Origin: Eleusine coracana subsp. coracana
Taxonomy: Eukaryota > Streptophyta > Magnoliopsida > Poales > Poaceae
Assembly (NCBI GenBank): GCA_032690845.1
Contig: CM064427.1
Coordinates: forward strand, 7,203,501 to 7,267,500
DNA length: 64,000 nucleotides
Direction of reading: 5' to 3'
The notes beneath the pieces are model-generated. The model was not told where the DNA came from and searched no databases. It worked only from the letters and a program-made list of their open reading frames with translations. Positions 47,472 through 59,231 of this stretch are shown here, in pieces. Position 1 is the stretch's first letter, and each line of letters starts with the position of its first letter. Position numbers and translations under genes: made by a program.

Positions 47472-48567
47472 TGAATTTGACAACGGTAGAGAATTTGAGT
47501 TTTAGAAAGTCGATCCTACACGATTTTTATGTTTCTACCTGCATGGATTTGGGCTTTAGAGAAATGCAGCAAATGGCAGCCCACCATTCCCTACATAGTA
47601 GTGAGTAGATATAGGTGAGATTTCCACCCCTTTCAGTATTTTGACTGGCGTGGTCACTTTCTACTACAAACACATCACCTCCGTAAGACGTGAGTGTCTA
47701 TGTCAAACACGTCGTCATCCAGGTGTTGCTTGCCTTGCGGGAAATGGGCCGTTAAACCCACCCAGCCGTGGTGATCTTGGCCCGTGTGTGAGCGTCCTTT
47801 TGCTTCTTCCTCCTTTGCCGACGTGTGTAGAAAAAAAAAACTTGACCTGCCGTGGAAGAAACCACTCCGACGGCATTAATTTAAGAAGAAGAGTCTTCTC
47901 ACATAGATCGATAAAATCTCCGAATCCCCTCCCCAACCATACACAGGGACTCAGCTGGTCGTATGAGCTATGACGCGAGTCTTTAGCTATGCTTTGGTCT
48001 GGGGAGGACGAGGGGATTTTTTCGATGAGACACCCATGCCAGACGACGCTGGACGCAGGCGGGCGCGGCAGGAAAATTCTGCGCAGACCACCGCGCGAGC
48101 CAGCGCTCGAACGCGGGTGGCCGCGCAGGAACTTTCCTCCGCTAGCCAACTTAGCCACGGCTCGGTTCTCATGTGTGTAGAAAACAGCAAAAGGTAAAGA
48201 CAGACTCATGGTGGAGCACATGGGGAAATGAGGATGGCCAGAGGAGGATAGAGAGGTTGTGCGGCCGATGCGATGCGATGCGATGGGACAAAGGTCGATG
48301 GTGATAGCCAACGAAGACGAAGAACAGATGTGTGATGAGGGAGATGGATGTGCGCCCCCTGCCAACAAAGTGGTCACCAGTGAGGTGGCGTCAGAGCAAA
48401 CGGATCCATATTGGATATGAGAGGAGGATGTATGCTTTCAATTTTGTTATTCTTCGTTGTCCGCTCGCCACTCGCTAGAGGTGGATCTGGAGGGAGAGAA
48501 AGACATGCCATAGGAGGAAGGAGGGAGAAACTCGACCGGACGAGCACGAGCGATGGAGAAGAGGATG
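47472..48567. other. Intergenic, possible SINE remnant
   Basis: No gene recognised. On the minus strand, 48165-47990 begins GTGGCTAAGTTGGCTAGCGG (A-box-like). CGCGTTCGAGCGCTGG (B-box-like) follows about 45 nt on, so a tRNA-derived SINE remnant is possible. I found no target repeats or tail. The minus frame 47715-48377 lacks any known domain. Confidence 0.35.
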
Positions 48568-48576
48568 AAGGAGATG

Positions 48577-49367
48577 GGGTTAATTGCCAAAATAGCAGTA
48601 GTAAGGGCTGGCAACTCCAGAATGCCATTAGTAAGGGCCGCCTTGCCAAAATAGCACTCCTGAGGTCTCTTCCACTCAACTCCATAGCATTACCTTATTT
48701 CCTTTTCATTTTTGCACGAAAAACAGACTTGAGCTGACTGTTTTGCCCCTAGCACCATTTGGACATGTAGCGTCCAAAAATTCTGAAAAAATAAAAAAAA
48801 TACAAAAAAAATCATGAAACCGCCAACAAGAGGGTAAAAATTCAAAAAAATCTGAAAAAAATTCCAACCATGGCGTCGTCTCTGGCCACTGGACCACGTC
48901 GAGCCGCCGTGCGCTCGCCGAGCCCGTCGCTCGCCGAACGCCGTGAGCTGCTGCGCCCAGCACCGGCCGCGCACTGCGGGTCGCGTGCCGAGCCACGCCT
49001 GCCTCCGTCGATATGAGCTCGTCGGCCGCCGCATGCTTGCCTGCCATCGCACACTGTGTCGATCTGCGACGGCCGCACGCCTGCCTGTCGCCACACGCCG
49101 CGCCCGCCAAGCCCTTGCTCAAGCGCGCAAGGCTTCTGGCATCGACCGACGGGAATGTTGCGAGTCGACAGTCGTGGGGGTTGTTTCCTTTCCAGGGGTA
49201 AAAGAGTCAAGACATATTCGGTTTAGGTGCAAAAATAAAAAGGAAATAGGGTAATGCTATGGAGTTGAGTGGAAGAGACCTAGGGAGTGCTATTTTGGCG
49301 AGACGACCCTTACTAATGGCATTCTGTAGTTACCAGCCCTTACTAGTGCTATTTTGACAATTAACCC
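48577..49367. mobile_element. Mutator-like element, possible Pack-MULE
   Basis: A 791-bp element with inverted repeats of about 145 bp. The left begins GGGTTAATTGCCAAAATAGC and the right, in reverse complement, begins GGGTTAATTGTCAAAATAGC; both continue through GCCATTAGTAAGGG and CTTCCACTCAACTCCATAGC. Perfect 9-bp target duplications AAGGAGATG lie at 48568-48576 and 49368-49376. The interior from about 48865 to 49140 switches abruptly to GC-rich sequence with open frames on both strands (for example 48842-49210 minus), which is what captured gene fragments look like, but I do not recognise the source. Confidence 0.85.
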
Positions 49368-49380
49368 AAGGAGATGGGCT

Positions 49381-52300
49381 TATACCTGAGCATCCGGGCC
49401 ATGTAAATCGGGCCGGCATGCGGCCCGGCCTGGAAGAGGAGGCCCGGAACAGGCCTGGCCCGGTCGGAACCATGCTCGTGCTAGCCCGTGACACGGTGCG
49501 GGCTGTGCCTCGGGCCGAGGCCTCAGCCCGTGACATGACATGAAACATGGCCCGATTACTCTTAGGCCCGATAAAGCCCGTGGAGCGGCCTGCTAGTGGC
49601 CCAGGCGGCCAGGCCCAACAACAGATATATTTCTCCCGGGGGTATCAAATGCGTCGCCCTCCTCCTTTTTTTCTAACCCTAGCCACACACCCGCCGTACC
49701 ACACCCGCACGCCGCACCGCCCGCCTCATCTCCTCTCTGGATCTCAGCTAGAAGCGCAGCCCTATCGCACCAAAGCAGTAGCCGCCCGCTCTTCATCTCT
49801 CGCCCTCTTTTCGGCTCTCAGCTATCTCCCTCTCTTGCCTTCTCGCCCTCCTATCTTCTTTGGATATCGGCATCGGCGGCTCTGTGCGCGTCGCCACTAG
49901 ACGGCGCTAGCCGGTGGTCTTCTTCCTCTCCGCCATGTCATCCTACCACGACTTTGAGATGCAGGACAACTACAACGACCGTGATGCGTTGTCTGGAGAT
50001 GGATCCAGTGACGATGAGGCCGAGCACGAGCCCGAGGCCGAGCAGGACCATGGCGTTGGAGCTGGCGCCGATGCTGGTATAGGGACGCCGATGGAATCGA
50101 GCCATGCTGCTTCGAGCACCGCAAACAAGCGAGGTCAGGGAAACAACTCTGCTGTTTGGGACTTCTTGGAGGAGCTAAGCACAACCGATGAAAACGGTGT
50201 CAAGCGAAGGTTTGGTACTCGCTATCCTATATGCAAGAAAAACCTAAAAGCTCCATCTAATCAAGGTACAGGGTCCTTAACTAGGCATCAAAGGTCTTGC
50301 ACTCGTAAAGTTGCACGTACTCGTAAGACTCAAAGCTTGCTTGATATTGCTGATGATGGTGGTGTTCGTAGTTGGACTAATGATCCTAAGGTTGCTCGTG
50401 TTGAACTTGTTCGTTTCATAGCTAGGACTGATCTAAGTTTGAGTATTGGTGAATCTGATGCATTTGAGGAATACATCCAGCGTGCTCATAATCCTATATT
50501 TAAGAAAGATCTAGGTTTTCACCTACGTGTGATCTTGCAAAGTATTTTGAATCTAGGCGTGCTAATTTGAAACAAACCTTGACTACTAGTATTACTTCTA
50601 TTTGTATTACTTCGAATATCTGGTCTGGTAATGCTAAGGAGGACTATCTTAGTACGGTTATACATTATGTATCTTCTAACTGGTTTATGCAGAAAAGAAT
50701 CATTGGTTTACGTTTGATTGATGTTTGTCATAGTGGTGTCAATATTGTTGAACGCATTGCTTGTGTTTTAGATGATTTTGGCTTGATTGATAAGGTTTTT
50801 ACTGTCATATTGGATAATGCCTCTGTCATGCGAGAATTAACTCCTAAACTTTCTGGCTACATTGATTCTTCTCTTATGTTGTATTAAAGATGTGCATGTC
50901 ATATTATCAATCTCATAGTTAAGTCTGGTTTGAAGAGGTTGAAACCATTTTTAGAAGATTTCGGAATTGCAATATCTTTCTTAAATTTCTCTAACCAACG
51001 TATTGCAGCATTTAAACAATTTTGTATTGCATCTGGTAAACGTCCTTGTAAGTTTGGATTAGATATGGATGTGAGATAGAACTCTACCTACCTAATGCTA
51101 CAACACTTGGTTCCATATCAAGATCAGTTTGGTGTTTATATTTGTGCTAACTATCCCGTTCAAGTTGGTGCCCTGTCATTGTTGCCTGATGATCACTGGT
51201 ATGTTGCTATTAAAGTTCTAAAATTCCTTGAGAGATTTCATGAATCAACAGTTGCTCTTTCTGGTGTTTACTATCCTATTGCTCCTCTTATATTGCATCA
51301 TATTCTGTTGATTGCTAAGCATTTAAGCAAGTATAAAAATGATGCATTGTTTAGGGCATCTGTTGTTCCTATGAAGACTAAGTTTCTTAAATATTGACAG
51401 AATATACTAATGCTCTATGCCTTTGCTTTTGTTTTGGATCCTAGAGCTAAGACGAAATTCTTTAACAAACTTCTTGCTCGTTTATCTGCTTTTGTTGGCA
51501 CTGATTACTCAACGTTTTTCTTGAATGTGCATGCTGAACTAACAAAGATGTTTAACAAGTATGAAATAAAGTATGGTTCAGTTATTTTACAGAGACCATC
51601 GCAATCAACAAGTACCACTGGTAAAAAAAAACATTGCATGCATGGAATGACATTTTTAGTGAAGATGACATGTTTCTGAGTTGAACTCTTATCTTGATAG
51701 TGATACTATTGGTGACTTCAATGATGCATTTGACATCCTTGCTTGGTGGCATGCACATAAATAAACTTATCCTATCTTGTCCATATTGGTAAAAGATGTT
51801 ATGATTGCTCCTGTTTCTACTATTAGCTTGGAATCTGCTTTTAGTCTATCTGGCAAGGTTATTGAGGAGCGGAGACGTTCCCTTACAAGCGAGACGGTGG
51901 AGATGCTTCTGTGCGTGAAGAATTGGAAGCTAGGATATTAAAAAAAAAAAGCAGCACGAGATGATGGACAAAGAGCTGGTAGAAAAGTTTCAAAACATGT
52001 ACCTGAATGAACAACCGCAACCTCCTGTTCCTGTGGTTGTAGATGATTGATTGTCTGAAATTCTGGATGTAATGTGTGCACTTTGTACTTGGAACTTTGA
52101 ACATTATAGTAGGGTTGTACTCTTTTTCCCTTGATTAGCAAGGTTTTTAATGAGGCAGTCACACATCAATAAAGTCTATGTCTATTGATGTGAAATTCTG
52201 ATTGTCAAGTGTTAAAATTTGATGAATTTTTCTCTTTCTTGCTGATTTCTCAAACTTGAGTAAATTCATATCAAATGTGAACTTGAGTAAAATTTCTAGA

Positions 52301-52539
52301 ACCCTTTTCCGGGTCGACGGGCTTTCGAGATTTCTTGACATGCGTAATATACGGGCTGCCACGGCCCAGTTTCTGCATTGCAAGTCATGCCATGTGTCGA
52401 CCACAAGGCCCGCAACACACTTAGGCACGACCCGATAGATCCGACGTGCCTAGCCGGGCCATGCCTGTCCGGGCCGTGCCGTGACGCGGGCCGTGCTGGG
52501 CCGTTTCGGGTGGCCCGGATGCTCAGATGCTCAGATATA
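49381..52539 (+). mobile_element. hAT (Ac/Tam3-type) DNA transposon, copy 2
   Basis: A 3159-bp element in plus orientation with perfect 8-bp target duplications GATGGGCT (49373-49380 and 52540-52547). The left terminus is TATACCTGAGCATCCGGGCC. The right terminus in reverse complement reads TATATCTGAGCATC, with a second TGAGCATC repeat before CGGGCC, a small terminal duplication. Subterminal CGGGCC/GGCCCG words match the relative at 31619-34749. Its insertion site overlaps the target duplication of the adjacent Mutator-like element. Confidence 0.92.
49935..52051 (+). pseudogene. hAT transposase, copy 2 (broken)
   Basis: Starts at 49935 with MSSYHDFEMQDNYNDRD and an acidic N-terminus. In the BED finger the first cysteine is tyrosine (YPIC) but LTRHQRSC is kept. 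A deletion near 50510-50520 shifts the frame. The first catalytic Asp is Asn (CITSNIWSG, where copy 1 has CITSDIWSG). Stops lie near 50885 and 51078 and at 51395, a frameshift and deletion lie around 51630-51680, and another stop is near 51762. The C-terminal dimerisation block is recognisable (FDILAWWHAHK, SAFSLSGKVIEERRR). Copies 1 and 2 carry largely different lesions, so they decayed independently. Confidence 0.88.
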
Positions 52540-52547
52540 GATGGGCT

Positions 52548-55238
52548 CAGACTCGACTAGATAAGGAACAAGGATCGGGGGCTCTCACGTTTTGGATGGT
52601 TATTTGCAATTTAGCCCTTGATGTTTTTGTGTATTGTGTTCCATTGTTTTGATTACACAAAAAAAACTGGGAGAGGCCACGGGCCAGCAACGAAAATAGA
52701 AGAAAAATCAAAAGTGAAAAAAAATCAAGAGCAGCCTATCTACAGGAAATTGAAAATGTAAAAGAAAAAAAAACAGGTGAAGATGGAGGGTGAAGAAAAA
52801 AAAGGTGACACATGTAGATCTTACTCCAAATTTACGGCGGTGATAGCAAGGTCACCCTACATAGCATGGACCAAGAAAAAAAAATCTGACCAAGCATCAC
52901 TACGATGGTTTCAGAGGGAGGACTTGAATAGCTGATCTCAAATTGTGAGAAGAAAAATTGAAGGATTGAAACTATCAACCATCGATCTGAGCTTGGTTAT
53001 GGGCTAGCAAATGATTTGAAGATTTGATTTGGAGGCAAAAGAAAAATGACTACGGATTTGAGGGGTGGAAGAAAATTTAGCAACTCATAGAAGGAGAGAG
53101 GTTTGGTGTGGGAAATGGGAAGGAACCGTGAGGCCTGCTGGGCCCTTCTTCGTTTTACAATTATGTGGGTCCCTTTGAATATATGGTTTGATTTTAACCG
53201 ATTCTTTCAGACTCGCCATCGTGACGTCACGTCCTCCAGCGCTCACCACCGCTGAGCATAGGGGAGCAGCAAAAATGGCAGCTGTCCCTAGGCGGACAGG
53301 TGGTGAGCAGCAAAAATTATAGTCCACCTAACATGAGAACGAAACGTCAAAATCTTTCCACCATGCGTTGATCCATACACAAATAGTAGAGAACAATTCA
53401 AGGTTCAAGCAACGCTCTGGCCTTGCGGGCGCAGGGGAAGCGTGCCAGCTTCCCTAGTCTTTACTATGCGGATCGGAGAGCTAGTTTGTGTGGGGGCCAT
53501 GAGCCTTGTGCTTAATCACCGAAACCCATATGAAGAACAACCATATCAAGCAATCAATTGATTTCTGCCGATCACATAAATTATTTAAGAAAATCATGTG
53601 AATAAATTTAAAATGCATTTTATAATTTGTTGAAATAGGCCTCGACGTTGCTATAACTAAAGAATAATGGTTGAATTGGCTTTGTCAGACACCCTAACGT
53701 ACTTGGGGTAGAAACTGTGCATCCGATGAGTGTAGCTGATACACATCGCATACAACAGAATAGAAATACTTTGAATGAGTACTAAATTGTATGATGCAAA
53801 CCGTAATAGAAATAGACGATAGAAAGCTCGTTAACACAATGCCATTGACAACTTGTGTGCGAAAATAGCGCTAATCTTCTAATTTCTTCGTTACTCCCAA
53901 AATAATATTATTCTATCACTGAAATAAGGAACAAAATTAAACGCAGAAGGTACTCAGCCAGTCTTAATAGTATATGCTCCAGTTTAAATGAAGGACTAAT
54001 ATAATGCCATAAGGCACTATTTTTGCGGATCTCCAATTTATATGCAATGATTATTTTGTAAAATAACAGCAACGAACATGCTATGTTTTAGCAGTTGCAT
54101 TCATGTGATTCACGGACGACTTAAAATTCCAGTCAATTTCAACCCACCTGTTACCTGTTCGTGAGAGGTCTACAATTTCTACATGTGATTCACGGGAGAG
54201 GTCTTGAGCAACTATAATGGCTGGTAAAATGCCAACCTCGTCATCCAAACAAGTACATGTAGAAAAGAGAGAATAAGAGTTCTTATCCAAAAAAAAAGAG
54301 AGAATAAGAGAGAAAAAGGTGCAGGCGAGTATTTTGTCGTCGGCTCAAACAACGAATCCAAGAAAAATCATAACTTTTGATCACTTTTTGCAAATATTAA
54401 GCATTTAAATATTATAATAAATCATGAATCAATCTCCTGCATATTATATCCGCTCATGTTTGTGAAGACGCTGAGTGGTGAGACACGAAGGATATAGAGC
54501 CGACAATGACGATGTTATTAGCCTTGCTCTTAGAGCGACCTGGCGATGGCTTGCATCTCGACATCCAACACGGCGCGCGCTTTCGCTTTTACAAATTGCG
54601 ATTCAATGTGGGATCTGGTTCTAATCCATTTATTTAGTGCTGGTGGTCGGTGATTGGTGCATGTGGATGGTATGCTCCAATCAATCTGTTGGCGCCATTC
54701 GTCGTTTAATCGTAGCGGGGTCTGCAAAACACAATAAGAGCTAAGTATAGTGATGGGCGTTTCGCCCGCCTCATCAGCCCAACGTCCGATGTGGCAGAGT
54801 GAAAAGGTAAGAGAGAGAATGTGACCGGTGAATATTTCATCGCTCGTTTGTTGCCGGCTGCAGCAGCCCGTCCGAGATGACTACATGCCCACTGCCAATC
54901 TCCAAGAGTCTAAGCAAATTTTAAATAATAAAATATTTGATTAAGCAGCGTTTAACAGCCAGAAACCACTATACTACTTTTTTTTTGTGCCGTCTCAGAA
55001 TGACTTAGCATGCGTATAGAGCCAGCAGCCGGCTATATCGTTAGTCCTGCTCTAATGTGAGTGGACGTATAAGCAGAACTGTTTTTTTTTTAATACCTTT
55101 TTCTTTCTTGTCACCGTGGTGAGAGAATCGTCATTTCTGCTACCTTGAACTAATGGAATGTCAAATAGCTCACGGAATATAGATGCATGGATAATTAATT
55201 TTTTTTTATGAAATACTAGATATATTTTTGGTTATCTA
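52548..55238. other. Intergenic with diverged small repeats
   Basis: No gene recognised. Segments about 54290-54540 and 54795-55060 resemble each other: each has a GAGAGAA..GTG start, a GTCGGCT/GCCGGCT core and an end reading TAGAGC(A)AGG(A/C)CTAA on the minus strand. They are probably two diverged copies of one MITE family. The frame 53085-53327 (-) has no recognisable domain. Confidence 0.45.
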
Positions 55239-55247
55239 ACAAAGAAA

Positions 55248-56177
55248 GGGGCAATTACATCAGAGAACCTCTTTTTGATTCTAATGTCGAAATTGGATCT
55301 CGTTTTAGACTTTTCAAAACGGGCCCTTGTTTTTGAAATCGAAGGAGCCGTCAGCCCTGGTTTGTGTCTCCGTTATGTTACATATTGTTTTCAAATTAAA
55401 AAAATAAAAGAAAAGGGAAAAAGACCCAAATGCCCCTGCTACCCTATGAAACCAACTTGTCACCCTCCCGCTCCCGCTCGACTCTCTCTGTATCGTTCAC
55501 CTGCCCCGCGTGCAGCTAACCCTGACCTTAAGCAGCCGGTGGCTCGGGTGGTGGAGGCAGCAGGTGGCGGCGACCGGCGAAGGAGAAGCTGCGCACGCGG
55601 CGTGGCTTGATTGGAGGTTGTGCGAGTGCGGCAGGCTTGAAGGGCGTGCGCGTCACGTCGTGGCGGGCGGTAGAGGCAACGGGCTGCTTGCTCGGAGAGG
55701 CTACACGCGTGGTGCAACGCAGCGGGAGGAGGGTGGGTTATGGCCGATGGTGACCGTCGATAAGGAAAGGGCCTCGCTATCGCGGGCTACGGCGGGATGG
55801 GCCGATTGGCGGTCATGGGGAGAAGCAGGGGTGTATCGCGCTACGATTTATGGGCTTAGTTCGGTCGGGGAGGCGTGGGAGTGACGGGGAGGATCGAGCT
55901 CGAGTACAACAATGACGGATTGGAGAAATGTTTTCAGAGAAACCAAAGAGAGAGAAGGAGAGAACGGGGAGCTAGAGCCTTATCAAAGCTAAAGTTAAAA
56001 CTGGTCCGTTTTTGTGGGGGCATAATCGTCTTTTCATACAAGATTTATCACTGTTAAGAATAACAAGGGCTGGCGGCTCCTTCGATTTCAAAAACGAGAT
56101 TCAATTTTGCAAAGTTTAAAAAAGACATTCGATTTGGATATTAGAACCGAAAAGAGGTACTCTGATACAATTCTCCT
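55248..56177. mobile_element. Mutator-like element with GC-rich interior, possible Pack-MULE
   Basis: A 930-bp element with inverted repeats of about 110 bp. The left begins GGGGCAATTACATCAGAG and the right, in reverse complement, begins AGGAGAATTGTATCAGAG; both run through TTTTTGAAATCGAAGGAGCC. The 9-bp flanks ACAAAGAAA (55239-55247) and AAAAAGAAA (56178-56186) match at 8 of 9. The interior (about 55440-55900) is GC-rich with a 124-codon plus-strand frame at 55510-55884 of unknown origin. It lies about 160 bp upstream of the PPR gene start. Confidence 0.8.
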
Positions 56178-56340
56178 AAAAAGAAAGTATATAAAATTGA
56201 ATCCTGAAAAACCTGATGGGCCCAAAAACTTATGTCGAACCGAACGGCCGAACTAGTTCGGGGGCCGTTGTGCCGTGGAAGTTCGGACGCCAGCAGATAC
56301 GTCTTAAACCCAACCCAAGTCCATATTGCTCTGTTTCCTG

Positions 56341-58384
56341 ATGCGGAGATGGTCACCTCGCCTCCCGGCGGCCGTCGCGCACCGGCGAGCCGGCGCTGTG
56401 ACCGCTGCGGCGGCTGCGGCCCCCACCGACGAACTCGTTCGCCAGCACAACCGGTCCCTGGTGGCGCTCCTCCGCCGCGGCCGCATCGACGCTGCTCGTC
56501 GCCTCTTCGATGCCCTCCCAGCCCGCTGCGTCGTCACCTGGAATTCATTCCTTGCGGCGCTCGCTCGCCGTCGCGACGTCCGCGCCGCGCATTCCTTCTT
56601 TGACACAATGCCTGTCCGCGACACTGTGTCGTGGAACACGCTCCTCGCTGCGTATGCGCGCTCATCACACACGAACCACCTCACCGGCGCGCGCAGGTTG
56701 TTCGACGAAATGCCCCATCGCGACACCGTCACATGGAACACCCTCTTGAGTGCCTACACTCGTCGAGGGATGATGGACGAAGCCGAGAAGCTGTTTAACG
56801 AGATGCCACATAGGAACACCGCTTCTTGGAACACTATGGTTACCGGTTTTTTTTGTTGTGGGACAGGTGAAGAAGGCTCTGGACATGTTCGAGGCGATTC
56901 CTGTCAAGGACTCTGCATCACTTTCTTCGCTGGTTTCTGGGTTTACCAGAAATGGTTGGTTGCACGAGGCTGAGGAGATGTTGACAAAGCGCTTGAGGGA
57001 GATGGACATGGACAAGGCTGTTGATGCTTACAATACTCTGATTGCTGCTTATGGACAAGCTGGGAAGGTTCATGATGCAAGAAGATTGTTTGATATGATG
57101 CCAAAAGCACAGCGTCACCATAAGGGGGATAAGAGGAGGGTATTGTTTGAGAGGAATGTTGTGTCATGGAACTCAATGATGATGTGCTACATCAGAACTG
57201 GTGAGATTTGCTCAGCTAGGGCATTGTTTGATGAGATGCCAGATAAGGACTTGGTGTCGTGGAACACTTTGATTGCAGGGTATACTCAAGTTTCAGACAT
57301 GGACGAGGCAGAGAAGCTCTTTCTGGAAATGCCAGACCCTGATCCTGTAAGTTGGAACTTGATGATACAAGGCTTTGCACAAAGAAGGAAGATGGAGCAT
57401 GCTCAGGGATACTTTGATAGGATGCCAGAGCGTGGAACCATTGCATGGAATACAATGATATCAGGTTATGAGCAGAATGGGGACTACGATGATGCAATCA
57501 AACTATTTCAAAGGATGCTAGAAGTTGGTGAGAGACCTGACCGACACACTTTATCCTCGGTTCTAGCAGCATGTGCGTCACTTGCTATGTTGAATCTTGG
57601 GGTTCAGCTCCACCAACTTTTGGAGAAGTCATTTCTGCCAGATATTGCAACCAACAATGCACTTATAACAATGTACTCCAAATGTGGTGAGCTAGCCAAT
57701 GCAGAGGCCATCTTCTATCAGATGACGCAAAAAGATTTAGTTTCTTGGAACGCCCTTATAGGAAGTTATGATCACAATGGTCATGCTACAGAAGCCTTGT
57801 GGCTATTCGAGGAGATGAGGAGGGCTAAGGTTATGCCAACTCATATAACTTTCATTTCTCTCTTGAGTGCTTGTGGAAATGCTGGTCTTGTTTCTGAAGG
57901 CCGGATGGTTTTTGATACTATGGTTCATGAGTATGGCCTCACTGCTAAGGTTGAGCACTATGCTGCACTTGTAAATCTCGTTGCACGTCATGGACAGCTC
58001 GAGGATGCACTGAAGGTGATCAAGAACATGCCCATTGCTCCGGACCGTGCAGTCTGGGGGTCATTTCTTGGAGCTTGCAGTGCTAAAAATAATGTAACAC
58101 TGGCTCAGATGGCTGCGAATGAATTATCGAAGATTGATCCTGACAGTTCTGCTCCTTATGTTATGATACATAATTTACATGCCCGCGAGGGGAAATGGGG
58201 AAGTGCGTCCGTGGTAAGGGAACAGATGGAACAGCAAGGCGTCCATAAACATCCTGGGTACAGCTGGATTGATATGCAGGACAAGATGCATGTTTTCATA
58301 TCTGGGGATACCTCACATCCCCTTACACAGGAAATATTTTCAGTGCTAGAATGCTTTTACAGATCATGCAGAGATTGGAACTAG
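56341..58384 (+). CDS. MEF9-like: E-class PPR protein, MEF9-like, with one frameshift
   Basis: Pentatricopeptide-repeat protein of the PLS subfamily, predicted to bind organellar RNA for C-to-U editing. A PLS array from about residue 35 shows repeated VSWNTL/VTWNTLLSAY and A.KLF.EMP motifs. It is followed by an E/E+ type C-terminus (VWGSFLGACSAKNNV, PYVMIHNLHAREGKW, GYSWIDM) without a DYW deaminase domain. Order and spacing resemble Arabidopsis MEF9 (At1g62260, mitochondrial nad7 editing) as I remember it. The ATG at 56341 opens MRRWSPRLP, a basic, alanine-rich N-terminus suited to organelle import. The frame breaks at a run of eight Ts (56847-56854): homology continues from GFF in the first frame to VGQVKKALDMFEAIP in the next, so seven Ts are expected. 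Either the assembly has one T too many or this allele is truncated after about 170 residues. No introns otherwise. Confidence 0.85.
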
Positions 58385-59115
58385 ACGGTATGGTGATGTT
58401 GTTGTATTTGTATAGAACAGAGAAAAGATTTTGCAGCCTAGAAACAAAGCTTTGGATTTTGCAGCGTAGAAACAAAGCTTTGTGTTTCTGTCTTCAGTTC
58501 TTTTTGTTATTTCTTATAAAATGCCATTAGTAGCTCCTTTTCAAGTACTTAGAGTTATAACATTGAGTTTGGCTAGAACAATGTGACAGATAACATAAAT
58601 ATATTCGCTTTTTTCTTATCAGATTTGACGACTTAAATCATAACTCATGAGGAACATGTAAAAACATATTCAATTGTTTTTTTTTTAAATAGCCTAAACC
58701 CAGAACATGCCATAAACATCAAATCAGGGGTGGAAAAATAGGTTCATTGATCTTCAGAGTAGTAAAATTGCAGCTCGGGCTGCAGAAAAGCAATGCATAA
58801 GAAATTTTCCTTTCTTTTCCTATGATTAAAATGTCCTATAGGGAAAAGATGTAAAACAAAAAAGGATCCTGCAAAATTTGTTTGAGAATTCTCGTTTCCA
58901 GAGGGCTAGGCGTTTCCCGATAAAAGAATGCATGGATTGATGGTTAGCAGACGCAAATCTTGAACTGAATCTAGCCGAGAAGCTTTGATTGGCCAATGGC
59001 CACTATGCATGGTTTCAAATGCCGCGGGCCCCAAAGGCATGCTCTGCAATTACCAAGAACTAATTATTTTGGTAACTCCCGATCCATTAGCCACTCTTTG
59101 CATTAATTCCTTGCG
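58385..59115. other. Intergenic between PPR and RWP-RK genes
   Basis: PPR 3' flank with a short direct repeat (CAGC(C/G)TAGAAACAAAGCTTTG twice at about 58433-58482). No gene seen. Confidence 0.45.
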
Positions 59116-59120
59116 TGGGT

Positions 59121-59129
59121 TTTAAATAG
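59121..59129 (+). promoter_or_regulatory. TATA-like box of RWP-RK gene
   Basis: TTTAAATAG about 110 bp upstream of the start codon at 59232; assigned by position only. Confidence 0.4.
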
Positions 59130-59231
59130 CCGTTTCCATTTGCCCAATGATCCCAGGATTTAAGAGCCGCATTTCTCTTCCATCTTCTCCATATATTGCT
59201 GCTTGCCCACCGTCCATCATCTCCAGAAAGA

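Noticed and set aside
47715..48377. 220-codon minus-strand frame
   Set aside because: No recognisable domain, and the segment has possible SINE A and B boxes; kept only as a note.
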